A DNA stretch of 64,000 nt from Coleophoma eucalyptorum (taxonomy: Eukaryota; Ascomycota; Leotiomycetes; Helotiales; Dermateaceae). The notes beneath the pieces are model-generated. The model was not told the DNA's origin. It saw only the letters and a program-made list of their open reading frames with translations, and made no database searches. The stretch spans positions 2,865,909 through 2,929,908 of the forward strand of contig JALRME010000001.1 in NCBI GenBank assembly GCA_026120035.1, written 5' to 3'. Position 1 is the first letter of the stretch. Each line of letters begins with the position of its first letter. Below are positions 35,997-47,026 of this stretch, piece after piece. A program made the translations under genes and the position numbers.

Positions 35997-37464
35997 TTCA
36001 ATACATCCTTTTAGTGAAGTATGTATGTGAAGTATAGATTCAGACCTGGGTCTTGTTTCTCGTCGTTGATAAAATATTGTGTTGAGAACATCGAGAAGAA
36101 CAAAAAAATGGGACAGCAGTACTAGATTTCTAAACTTAAGCTGGCACAACTCTTTCAGATATACACTACACTGGTGTGAGTGGATTTGATGTGTCATACA
36201 GGAAACAATAGAGCTAGTTATGCGTCTTTGGGCATGTCATACTTTGATCATTTCCTTTCTTTATCTCTCTTTGAAGGTAACTGCGAGAAGAGCATAATAT
36301 ATATGGTTATGGTGATTTATGTAATGGGGCTAGTTGAGGATGTCAACTCTGGGTTACATCAAGGAGCTGGGCTCTATGTATAGTTCAGATACGACGTGTA
36401 CCATAATAAAATATAAACTACGGCCGAGAAGTGAAATTGTATCTGAACTACTTTAGGTTTAGTACATTAACCAAGCTCTTCTCCTTTCCCGTTTTCAAAC
36501 ACAAGTATACAATCATTTGGTGATTTGTTTAAATTTACCTAGTGGTAGAGTTTAAGTACGAGACTAAAGAACTATAAACCTAATCGATGATTAGTTGTAA
36601 CATAGATTCCCACAACAAGGAATAGAGATAAACATTGATTAAGTGAATGCGGCAGTGGTTTTCCTACTCCTTGTTACTTTACAGATGTGCCTAGGAGATA
36701 GCAAGACAGAAGCTAACTCCTATCCATCTTCTTCTCTTTTCAGGAGGGCCTTTGGAATCAGAAAAATCCGCCAATTGACCTGTCAACTCTAATCGAAACA
36801 CATCCCTACTCCTGGGAAGAAAAGGTGATCCTCTGCGAAGGAACTCTCCTCTCTTTAACCGAAATAATTGGTTACAAGTGATATAACACTTACAGTAGAG
36901 ATACACAACACATGCCACCACATCACTTACTAGAGCTTTCAGATTTATGACTTTAATGAATCATTCGTTCAACTGAGATATCTATCCATTAATTCATCTA
37001 TCAAGGCCAGTAGCAACCAACTGCCTTACGTACGCTTATCTCATTTCCAACCGCGCCAGAAGTCCAGTATGTGCTAGCTAGCCAAGACTTTAAATATAAT
37101 AAGTTAAGGCAGAGAAGGAAACTTTGAGGACGAGTTGAATAAGTGAATGGTGCCAAGCCCGATTTCCCAACGGCATCACGAATATCATGTAAGCAAGAAA
37201 TCGCCTCCGAGAAGTCGACTAGATAGGTTTCTGAGGCGGTAGTGTGGACTCAGGGCTGTATTGGTGTTAAAGTAGGGAAGAATTCAATATCAGCATTCCT
37301 TTCGGACAACAGTAGCCAAAGGAAATCAGCTGCCAAGGGAAAGAATAGCATGCAAAAGAATAGAAACATGGAGATGTAAACATGGATTACTCTTGTCTAT
37401 TTAACTTCCCTCCCCAGATCCCGGCACCCGCGGAGATTTCACTCTAGATCTAAGCAGCGCATAC
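35997..37464. other. AT-rich intergenic region, no gene seen
   Basis: 1.47 kb, AT-rich especially at 36280-37130, between the RING-like gene and the 3' end of glucose-6-phosphate dehydrogenase, both on the minus strand. Open frames are short and featureless. Confidence 0.5.
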
Positions 37465-39488
37465 TTACAGTTTGTTGGGTGCAGTTTGGGTTGTTGGCCA
37501 TTGGTATCCTGCAGCATCGCTATTTCGTGCTGTCAGTGGCATAATTCTGTCGCAAGGGGCTTAAATATGCTTGTTGCCTAGCTTACCTGAACTTGTAACC
37601 ATAAGAAGAAGTAAAGTCATCAAGCACAGCAGGTCCACGAGATCCTAGTATTGACATTAGAATCTAACACAAAATGCTATCCGGGAAGCTTACCGTATGG
37701 GTATTCCATGGGGATGATCTCCTTGTTATCATCGAGATAGTGGAGAAGAGGAGAGAAAACCCTCCAACTGGCATCCAACTCATCATCACGCACGAAGTTG
37801 GAGTGGTCGCCCTTGACAGCATCAAGAATGAGAGATTCGTAGGCCTCAGGAATCTTAAGGTCAGAGAATCTTCGGCGGTAAGTGAGATCAAGCTCGGTTA
37901 CGACGGTCTGCATGCTCAGACCAGGCAACTTGGAGTTCATCTTGATGTACACGCTCTCATTGGGTTGAATGCGCATGACGAGCTCATTTCGAGGAATGTC
38001 CTTAAAGATGCCAGAAGTAACATCCTTGAACTGGATTCGGATTTCAGTTTTTTGCTCGTTAAGGGCTTTTCCTGCCTTCAAAATGAAAGGCACGCCATCC
38101 CATCGCTCGTTCTTAATGAAAACAGTCATGGCGCAAAATGTTGGGCATCTTGAATCCTTTGGCACTGTATCGTCCTCCTTGTAAGATGGTTTAGTGCCAT
38201 CCAAAGATTTACCATATTGTCCAATAATGACATTCTTAGGCTCAATGGCTGGGATACCACGGAGAACTCGGACTTTCTCATCACGAACATCCTCTGCGGA
38301 GAAAGAGATTGGTCGCTCCATAGCCAAGAGAGTCAAGACTTGCAGCAAGTGGTTTTGCATAACATCTCTGATGATACCGAACTCATCGAAATATCCGCCA
38401 CGACCCTCGGTTCCGAAAGGCTCCTTAAAGGTAATCTGAACGTTGTCGATGTGGTTGCGGTTCCAGGTAGCACCAAAGAATTCGTTACCAAATCGCAGAA
38501 TCAGGATGTTCTTGACCATCTCCTTTCCAAGATAATGATCAATTCGGAAAATCTCATCTTCCTTCCAGTTTGGCTCCAATGCCTTTTGTAGCTCACGAGA
38601 ACTTGCGAGATCTTTTCCAAATGGCTTCTCGACCTAGAATCATAATCAGTAGGAACCTTTATAGCATACCCGGGAAACATTACAATAATTCTAGCGATAC
38701 CGTTCTTTGGGTAACAGCACTTCTTCAAGTGTTGAGACACAGGAGTGAAGACACTTGGTGGCAAGGCCATGTAGAAGACGCGGTGGTTCTCCTCACGGCC
38801 ATCCTCAAGCTCCTGCAAGTGACTCTCCAAGCCATAGAAAGACTCGTCGTCATCATATTGACCAGAAACGTATGTGCAGATATCGCAGAACTCGTTCAGT
38901 TGTTGTTCCATATCCTTTGTTGGGGTCTTGATGTATGATCGGACTCTCTTGAGGAATTCCTCATGGTCCATCTTTGTTCGGGCATATCCAACGATTTGAA
39001 TATCTTTTGGGAGGAATTGGTTGCGGTACTATGTGAATGGTTATCAGACGCTGGCCATGACACGGGTCTCGGACCTGTCAGGAAAAGACTTACGAGACCG
39101 AACAAGGCTGGGAACTATTGCGAGTTAGCAAAGTGAGCACAGGAGAATCGCCGCACAGAGCTTACGGTCTTCTTCTTTGCCAAATCACCAGACGCACCCA
39201 GTACGACGATGACGGTATTGTTCTTCAACTCAATGTTCCTAGTGGGGCAGATTGCGAGTTAGCATCCCCCAACATAAAAACGAAGTGTCATTCTCAATTG
39301 AGCTGGAAAATTAAGCTTGCAATCATGCCACCGTCTGTTGGAGCTCGTGAGACCATTCAGAGCTTGTCTAGAACATTGGGTTGCATGGTTGCGAAGCTGT
39401 TGTTGACCTAGCGCGGCCCCGGTGATGTAGAGTAAAGTACTTGCCCTGCATGTTGAGGTTCCTCAGGCTTGATAACAGTGTCGGCCAT
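37465..39488 (-). CDS. ZWF1: Glucose-6-phosphate 1-dehydrogenase
   Basis: First enzyme of the oxidative pentose phosphate pathway, making NADPH in the cytosol. Seven exons: 39488-39445, 39238-39166, 39114-39094, 39028-38684, 38633-37694, 37644-37587 and 37519-37465, giving 511 residues, the usual fungal length. NADP binding is at VVLGASGDLAKKKT. The catalytic segment RIDHYLGKEMVKN is complete, as are GTEGRGGYFDEFGIIRDVMQ and RCPTFCAM. Exon 3 is only 21 nt (FPALFGL) but is required for the family sequence. Intron 1 appears to use a GC donor (GG|GCAAGTAC) with a CTAAC branch and TAG acceptor. The C-terminus after EYPYG is split over two small exons (YGYKF / SDAAGYQWP). It is transcribed away from the eL33 gene. 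Confidence 0.95.
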
Positions 39489-40970
39489 TGCGAAGGTTGA
39501 ATGCTACGAGATAAGACCTTCGTGTTGTATATTGAGGAATGGAGGGGTGTGTGATGGTGGGAAGGAGCTGTAGGAAAGGGAAAGGGAAGGCTCTTGAAGG
39601 TGAGTTTGTTGAACCACCGAACCCCGCTGCTGTGCTTTTTAAGCTCGATGCGTTCGCTTTACGGCTCTACGCTCTATACGCCCGGGCTCCGTTGGCGGCC
39701 CTAATTCTTGCGAGGGAGGAGATTGAAAACAACAAAAAGCCCGTTTCAAGAAGCAAGGAGTCTACGATGCTGCACAGAAATCAAAAGTATTTATGTCTCA
39801 TTTTTTCGATGGCTACTTCGGAGCAAAACTATCACAGGGCTCCTCCAAGAGGAAATCTCTTATTCTTGGAATGGGGGGCCATTTATCAAGTGGTCCACTG
39901 CAATGGGTGCAAACTGTCTCACGATTATCAAGCAGCCCGGCAGCAGCAACAGTTGAACAGCAAAGCGACCGGGAGCCCGCCACTTGCGCTCTAATCATCG
40001 TTGTTCGTTAAGCCTGGACCTCTGCAGCTGGCCATGCCGACGGATGCTGCGCTGGAGGGCGGACGCTGGGGATTACTGTTCAATCTTTCCGGCCGGCATT
40101 ATGTAAGTGCAGATCCATAAGAATGGTGCCATTGAAACACGCTCGGCAGCTCCAAGGCTCCAAAAGGTACCCTTTTCCATGGTAGGCGACCAAATCGAGG
40201 GCATACGAGTTTATTCGGGTAGCCGACGATATGTGATAGGGATAGAAACATAGGAATTATTCCATGCGATCCGAACATGCTGCCTTAACATTGTACTGGC
40301 TATTGGCCCTCCTCGCAAGACATGACGAAATATGGAGAAGGCAATAGAAGTCCAAGTACCTTGGTGTCAGACTCCCGGACTTTGGATGCTTGGACCAATT
40401 ATCGCCGATATCGTAGGGGTGCTAGTCATGACTGAGTGACTGAGAGATTCTGTTTATCTTTGCTTTTCAGTAGTTTCGTGGTCATCATCCTGAAGGAACG
40501 TATGACTATTAACCAAGACCCTGGATCGTAGGTGACAAATGAAAGTACGGCATCGAATCACGAATTTTAAACTGACATCACTTCCTATCCGCCTGCGGTC
40601 GATTGCGGTCCGGAGATTTGGAGCTAGCGCTGATTTGGACTGAGATCATGTGATTAGAACCGAAAAGAATCTATGCCTGAATTGATGCCTCAATGTGATG
40701 CCTCACTTTTCTGCCTGGCTCGTCTGGGTCGATGTCTTGATTGATGCCTGGATTTGTGCCTTACTTTATGCCTGATATTTCTGCAATTCGCTTAGCGCGT
40801 AGTGGATGCCACCACACTTTGTCGAAATCGAAATATTCTCAAGATTCAAGCGACTCACCAGGACGACAAAACACCAACCGGCAATCCACCATATCGACGA
40901 GGTCTTTTCACTAGGACTTTTCGTTGACCCTTCTCCCGATTCTATCAATAATCCGGAGATACCAGACAAG
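39489..40970. promoter_or_regulatory. Divergent intergenic region, ZWF1 / eL33
   Basis: 1.48 kb between outward-facing genes. It includes a plus-strand open frame (39539-39994) that starts inside the ZWF1 leader and has no recognisable domain. The TGCCT array at 40671-40780 (separate entry) lies closest to the eL33 gene. Confidence 0.55.
40671..40780 (+). repeat. Degenerate 12-13 bp array with TGCCT core
   Basis: TGCCT occurs seven times, starting at 40674, 40686, 40699, 40712, 40745, 40757 and 40769. Spacings are 12, 13, 13, 33, 12 and 12 bp; the 33-bp gap contains GTCT and TGTCT, which look like decayed units. Flanks often read TGATGCCT or TTGTGCCT. The array ends about 190 bp upstream of the eL33 start codon, so it could be a promoter element cluster or a decayed minisatellite. 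Confidence 0.65.
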
Positions 40971-41709
40971 ATGTCTTCAGAAGCTGGACACAGACGTAAG
41001 TGCAGACCTCGAGAGATGGAATTGCTCGGCAGGATGGTGCAGAGGATTGGAGACAGCGTGCGCAAAGCTGGCAATTGGCGGTGATGAGGAGAAGAGCAGG
41101 CTGTCTCCGGTTTTCGAACGTCTTGCTGGTGCGCATTTATATGGTTGCTAACTGGTTGTCTTTAGTCTATGTCAAGTGAGTATTCACCAATTCCAGATCA
41201 CCGAGCAATCCTCTCTGTATGCAAGATGGGCACGACTGAGGAAGGAGTGGACGAGCACTATGGGCGCAACTTGAATATTCCACAACACGGAAACTGACTG
41301 GGACTCTTTAGGGGTCGTCACCTGAGCTACCAACGTGGCAAGCGCAACACCACCCCAGGAACGAGTTTGATCAAGATCGAGGGTGTTGATGACACCAACG
41401 CCGCGAAGTAGGTGCACATTCTGGATTGGAAGAAGGCCAAATGCTTACAGAATGCCAGCTTCTACCTCGGAAAGAAGGTCGCTTTCGTCTACCGTGCATC
41501 AAAGGAAGTTAGAGGATCAAAGATTAGAGTCATCTGGGGAAAGGTCACCCGACCACACGGTATGTACTCTGGGAAGATCTATTATATGGATAGAAGCTGA
41601 TTCAAGGACAGGAAACTCTGGTGTAGTACGAGCACAGTTCAGACGCAACCTTCCTCCTAAGTCATTCGGCGCATCAGTCAGAGTTATGTTGTACCCATCC
41701 TCCATATAA
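40971..41709 (+). CDS. RPL33: 60S ribosomal protein eL33 (L35Ae)
   Basis: Large-subunit ribosomal protein. Five exons: 40971-40995, 41166-41175, 41312-41407, 41459-41559 and 41612-41709, giving 109 residues, the family length. Exon 2 is only 10 nt (TCTATGTCAA), adding LYVK together with neighbouring bases; it has a GTGAGT donor and TTTAG acceptor. Recognisable family sequence follows: [67 protein letters not shown] and [16 protein letters not shown]. Exon 4 must start after AATGCCAG (41458), because the nearer CTTACAG would break the frame. Introns are dense in the 5' half, as usual for fungal ribosomal protein genes. Confidence 0.95.
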
Positions 41710-43135
41710 GTGGAGATTCTGGCGGGTGCGGGTTCTTCTGGAGTTGTTCTTCTGCTGCATGGAAAGGGAACTGGGGTGATAGCAGATTGATGAATTTGCC
41801 GGCACTATTCGATATTATTGTCGATTCGATTCGGTCACTGCAATGGGGGACAGGATTCGAATGAGTGCATATCAATTTGCTGGTAGCATTTTCGAATAAA
41901 GCAAAATACCAATCCAAAAGAAAAAAAACAAGACCACAATATGGGCAGACTCTTGGTCGTGATGTTCTTAAACGGGCATGTTGTTTTGTTATACGTCTCG
42001 TGGGTTGTGGTTGGGATTGCTGGCTTTATGTGAATATGATATAGCAGGTTCAGGAGTCCTTGAGCAATGTATCTTATTGCAATGATGTCTTGTTGAACCT
42101 ACAACCGATGCTTGTTTCTCGGCGTTCTAATGGCCGTTGTCCTTTAAGCTACCACAGACTAGGTCTACAGTGCGTCTCATGATTGGCACAAGTGTTCCAT
42201 TTAATTGACGGTACTTGGCGAATCTTGGGCAGCTCCTCATTCTCCGGCTTGCTAGCATGTGCTGGATTACACATCCGATATATTCGGTTACAGATTCATA
42301 CTTGTCGCTATAAGTTCACATAGTCGCTCCTACGTCCTTCCACATACTCAATCTCATAAACATCTGCCCTCTTATTTCTGCCTACTTTTCTACTCTGTTA
42401 TTATTACTCTCTCATACTTAAAGTATACATGCCACGTTTGACCCTCTCCTACTCCCTCGATTACATATTCACTCTTACTGATACACCTAATCACTACTTT
42501 ATCGGGTCGTCCATATCCAACGAGCAAGATTTTACCCTCAACCACTCACTCAATCCTGATAAGAGAAACCCCTAGTCAGCACCATCTACCTCAGTCACAA
42601 GCTACTAGTCTACTTTACTGCATCCACCTGCGTCTAAACTACTTTGTGTAACCGTGAATGACATCAGTAGCCCTGCACGAGGGATATCCTATACTCCGAG
42701 CAGATATACACGTCCCATTATTTTCTTTCACTTTAGGTGATTTATTAGAGCAAGAACACATAAAACGTCATCTCTCGAGTCCGAATTCCAAGTACAGTCT
42801 GCGAGTATGGTACAGCATCTCGTGGAGTGAGTTATCATCGAGCAAGATTTGCATGCGCTACAGCAGAGCTATGTTGAAGCAGAGATGTGAATTCGTCCCA
42901 AGCCACATCACATCACATCTATCGAACTGAAAGGGAAAAAAACTCCAAAGCTTATTTAGGTTTTAATCCCCATCTGCAGCAGACTCTTCTCATCAATCCT
43001 CGTGGGTGCTTTGCCCCCCCTGGCAGAACTCTAGCCCAACACCATACCATATCGAGACAACCATAGCACAAAAATCCTTCCTTCCATTCCCCTGCGTTCG
43101 TAAGAACTATTCTGAAGAAGAAACATTTCCCTGGC

Positions 43136-43266
43136 TTACTCAAAGAACGATTTTCGCGTGTCAAGGGCAAGACGGTTGGACTTGATAATTGCGGCGTTAT
43201 TCTTGAAGGGCTTGAAGGGATGGAGACGAGGATCTTGCCCGATATGGTCTTCGTGTTTGTGAAATG
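43136..43266 (-). other. Possible orphan terminal exon
   Basis: After a CTAACA branch-like site and a TACTTTAG acceptor, the minus strand reads 42 residues and a stop: FHKHEDHIGQDPRLHPFKPF, then NNAAIIKSNRLALDTRKSFF and a final E. The hydrophilic, helix-capable composition looks like a real protein end. No convincing upstream exon was found: an ATG GAT CCC AGG lies about 90 bases upstream, but its donor is unclear. It may be the last exon of a very small gene or a relic. Confidence 0.25.
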
Positions 43267-45484
43267 CTAAAGTACCCCCTTCTTGTTAGGAACGTTCTTC
43301 AGAAGATCTAGAAGCGTGCTCTACGCCTAGTGGCACGGTGCCGCTCCTGGGATCCATGTAGCAATAGGTACCTGTACCTTAGGCATTTGATTTCATGCTC
43401 GCGTAAGAGAGTTTCGGAGAGGACTATGGATATGTGTAGGTTGAGTTTTGTGTATTGTATAGCTTACTACTTAGTTGGACAAGTACTGCTGTGGAATCTT
43501 TGGTACGTTGAAGGGGGATTATATAGTAGACTTGGTTCTCGTGCTTTACTTGTTTAGTTGGCTGCTCCCACGGTAGCCATGCTTGTCACAGTCTTTTTAT
43601 AGAGGGTTGTTAGATATCAGCCTCAGAAAGAAGTCCATGTGCTTTGACTCCCATGAAAATACATTGAGAATACTGATATCTGCTTGAAAACTGCGTATCT
43701 AGTCGGTAGACAGGCAACGCGATCATGGCTTTATTGTTAGATGTCTTACACAATTAGGTATTGCATATGATATCAACTAGGAATTTACTAATGCTACTTA
43801 ATTTTCGTTTCTTTCCCCCAGAAGATGTATAAATTTCCTACCATTTCAGCAGTACCATTTCAACAGAAGCCATACTATAGGCTTTGCGAGCACCTCACGG
43901 TCCCCGAGCTTGAGCTAACCTGACGAAATGTCTTGTGGTTACTGTTCAACCTCTTGTCAAATTGTAACTATACTGATTGAATATCAGATTAAATCGAAGT
44001 AACTTCAGTTATACATATGAAGCCATTTTGGAAAAGGAAGCTTTCCACTGTCAAGTACTGGGTGAGTTCCTATCCAACGTAATATTTACCACATTGATAG
44101 TCAGGTCCTTGGAAGGCGGCTTATGAGAGACAAAAACTTGTATGACTTATAGAGGAAAGCTACCTATGAGAAAACGACCAATATTATACCATTGCTTCTG
44201 CCTTGCATTTCGGCCTTAACGAACAAATGATGGACCTGGGCATCCGAAATGGAAGCGAATGGACGGTAAACTTTAAGAATGTAATATGAGCCATCTTGGT
44301 GGGCCAATTTGATATCAAGAATTTAAGGTACCATCCAACCTTTTTTTTTGTCCGAACTGTGAAACAGAACGAAACACCCCTTCCAAGGAAAGAATAAAAT
44401 GTCTGTTCCACTGGTACCTTAATATTCCGCTGTCGTCATGCCGGTAGAGGGCCAAGCGGGCAGTATGTGTCTTTCTTTGCCGATCTCAGCCTGACACAAC
44501 TATGCTTATGCTGTATCAAACATGGCAGGACAAAATATCCGACGATAAGGGACGGATTTCTCAAAATTTTCTGAACTCAAGGGAGCCTAGATCCTCCGGT
44601 ACCTTGCAGTATACCGTACACCGGGCAGCGAGTTAGTTGTCAACAGACCAAAAAGCTTCGCCCAACCCCTCCCTCCCCCCCCCCCGGTCTGGCATTCAAG
44701 GGAGGGGCTTTTGTGAGTTTAAGGAATGGCTAGACAAAGAGGGGTTGGAGCTGGGATATGATTGACTTTTGGGAGAATCTCATGATCCCGTGGAAAGATA
44801 GATATCCGAAGCTTCCGATGACATTCAGGCACCCACGGTAAGGTAAACAGCACAGTCGGCCGAGGTTCAGTAGTGAAGTGCGTTGCATCTTGCGAATCAA
44901 CAGTATCGGAAGAAGTACAGATACGGTATATCACTAGACTTAATGCAGTGCAGCAGTAACACCAAGAACCCCAAGGACCCTGCCGGACCCTAGAACCGAG
45001 TCTAAAGCCTTCGGTCGAAGAAATTCGTAGCCAGAAGGCTGAGCAAGGCAAGCTAAGGTGCAAAGGCGAGCATCAACACGTCACGGCAGAAGAACGGTAG
45101 GGCAACTTTTTTCTTTCCAATCCCAGGATAGAACAGAGGAAGCATTGAGGGAAGTTTTGGTAGCAGCATTAAGCATGGTCGCGCGAGGATGTTTGCGCCG
45201 TTCGAAGGATCGGGTTCTATGGAAATAGAATGCAAGAGCGAGGAGGCGAAGTATTATCCGGTGCCGGGTCATTGGTGATGGGTGGGTGTGCTGTACAATG
45301 GTGTAATAGTGGTGAGCCGGACAGACAGGACAGGGTGGGTTGTGGGGTGATAAATATAGAAGCGAGCGAGAAAGATCTGCTTTTCGTTACTGCAGCGTGT
45401 GACGGAGGTGTGGGTCCGCGATACGATACTGTTGCCGTCTGCAGTTCTACCGTGCGCCGATAGAACAATCGATAAGACTGGACT

Positions 45485-45531
45485 GGAAGGGAAAGGGAAG
45501 GGAACAGGAAAAGGGAAGGGAAAAAGAAAAA
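45485..45531 (+). repeat. Purine-rich GGGAA tract
   Basis: Near-continuous run of GGGAAA/GGGAAG units on the plus strand, forming a polypurine/polypyrimidine tract in non-coding DNA. Confidence 0.6.
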
Positions 45532-46252
45532 CAGTGCCCACTGAACTCCACGTCTGGGCCAGTCAGTCACCCTTCCAGAGTTCGTGACGTTGGCCCTTTC
45601 GGTAAGTTCCCACTTGGTCGCTCATCGCCGGTGGGTTCAGGTAGGCTGTGCGTTTGCTTCCAGGAAACTGGAGACTGGAGAAGTTGGGTGATTGTAGGCC
45701 TGGGCACGAGAAACGTTGATGAGTGCGTGAAGGAACGAAGAAAGGACTCAGTTCAATGGAATTAAGAGCAAGACCGAAGGATTAGTGAGAGTTTAGTGTG
45801 ATGAATCATGATTCATTCTTTGATTAGTGTGTGAGAAGTTCTCACTCACTCGCTCGTTTACCTTCACTCACTCAGTTGTGCGTTGAAAAGCTCACATTTC
45901 AGATATCGAATCACGAAGATCCACCTCCTCTCGGGTTCTCCATCACACAAATATGATGACAGAGTTCAATTAAGGCCCTGACACACTCCTGGAGAATGTT
46001 TCATCAATTGTGCAATCTTTGAGTGCCCTGGATGATTGGCACCACGAGCAACCATGGCATGCACTATCAGGCCAAGCATGCGTAACTTTGTTAAGGTTGT
46101 GGTGCTTCAGCTTGCGTGGTTTCCCAGTAGTCGTGTTGCGCCGGCATCATGCAAAACCCACCAGCCAAAAGTCCATGGCCAGTGACAGCTGTGAAGACAA
46201 AGGGATACAGCCACCGAGGCGACACGACAACTCCCCGTATCCAGGCCACGCC

Positions 46253-46273
46253 AAGGCAAGGCAAGGCAAGGCG
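46253..46273 (+). repeat. (AAGGC)4 pentanucleotide repeat
   Basis: Four tandem AAGGC units in non-coding DNA upstream of the DUF2406 gene. Simple repeat only. Confidence 0.7.
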
Positions 46274-47026
46274 AGTGAGAGAGTTTGGAAGTGCCTTCCA
46301 ACACACATAATCGTCCATCGTGTTTACGGATCATCCATCTTGCCTGTTCCATTTGACTTTTTCCGTGCCATCCATTCATTATCTCTTAAGCTCCCGCCCA
46401 ACGCCGTCCACATAATTCGCATTTCTTCCCCTCTCTCCCTTCTCTACCTCCGCCAACCTACCAACCTCCAGAATCACTTATTTTCTCCTACCCTCCGTCT
46501 TTCTCTCTCCTCCTCCCTCTCTTCCTTCCTGCCTAGTACTATATCTAGCTTCCATCGGACGCCTTCGCTATTCTAGCTGCATTGCTGGATCAAATCGACA
46601 TCATTGTGTCGCTCGTTCCCTTGCGCCCTCGCTACCACACTTAGCCTAACAGATCTTCGTTTGGGTTACTCAGACCTTCCAGGGCAATTGGGACTTTCTT
46701 GCTGAGTCGCGCGCCCGCCATTCAGGACTTGAAATCCTTCGCAACCCCAAAATTCCTGCGTATGATCTTGTCCTTTTATTCATTATTTTCCTTCTTTTCA
46801 TCTTGTCCCACCAACCTACCTCCAAACTCCGACCTCCAAATTGACGGCATCGGTTCTAATCCTTTCAGTTCCGTAGGCCCTCTCGCCCCAATCTCACGAT
46901 ATTTAGCCTCGCTGCTACCTCTCCACAAATCCCTCGTTTCACCGTCACGATAAGGACATCTTGATCAAAGCTTCAGAACTATCGAACACGACCCACCACG
47001 GCGCATTTCAATCCCTGACCAGAAAC

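Larger units (their letters stand above)
41710..47026. other. 5.3-kb gene-poor stretch
   Basis: No gene could be supported with confidence here. It contains an exon-like frame at 43136-43266 (separate entry), a C run at 44675-44685, a purine-rich tract at 45485-45531 and an AAGGC pentanucleotide repeat at 46253-46273. The final kilobase is strongly C/T-rich and looks like the promoter and long leader of the DUF2406 gene. Minus-strand frames of about 115 codons (44719-45063, 45217-45570) and a plus-strand frame without an ATG (46010-46576) have no coding character that I can recognise. Confidence 0.5.

Noticed and set aside
36280..37130. AT-rich block as possible RIP-mutated repeat
   Set aside because: AT-rich, but no second copy, no transposon-like frame and no clear TpA excess could be established by eye.
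39539..39994. Plus-strand open frame of about 150 codons upstream of ZWF1
   Set aside because: It lies in the ZWF1 promoter, overlaps other frames of similar length and shows no recognisable motif.
44719..45570. Two minus-strand open frames of about 115 codons
   Set aside because: Low-complexity, phenylalanine/leucine- or proline/serine-rich readings of a purine-rich tract; no family recognised.
46010..46576. Plus-strand open frame of about 188 codons before the DUF2406 gene
   Set aside because: It begins without an ATG, is rich in L/S/P from C/T-rich leader DNA and has no domain; most likely promoter or 5' UTR.
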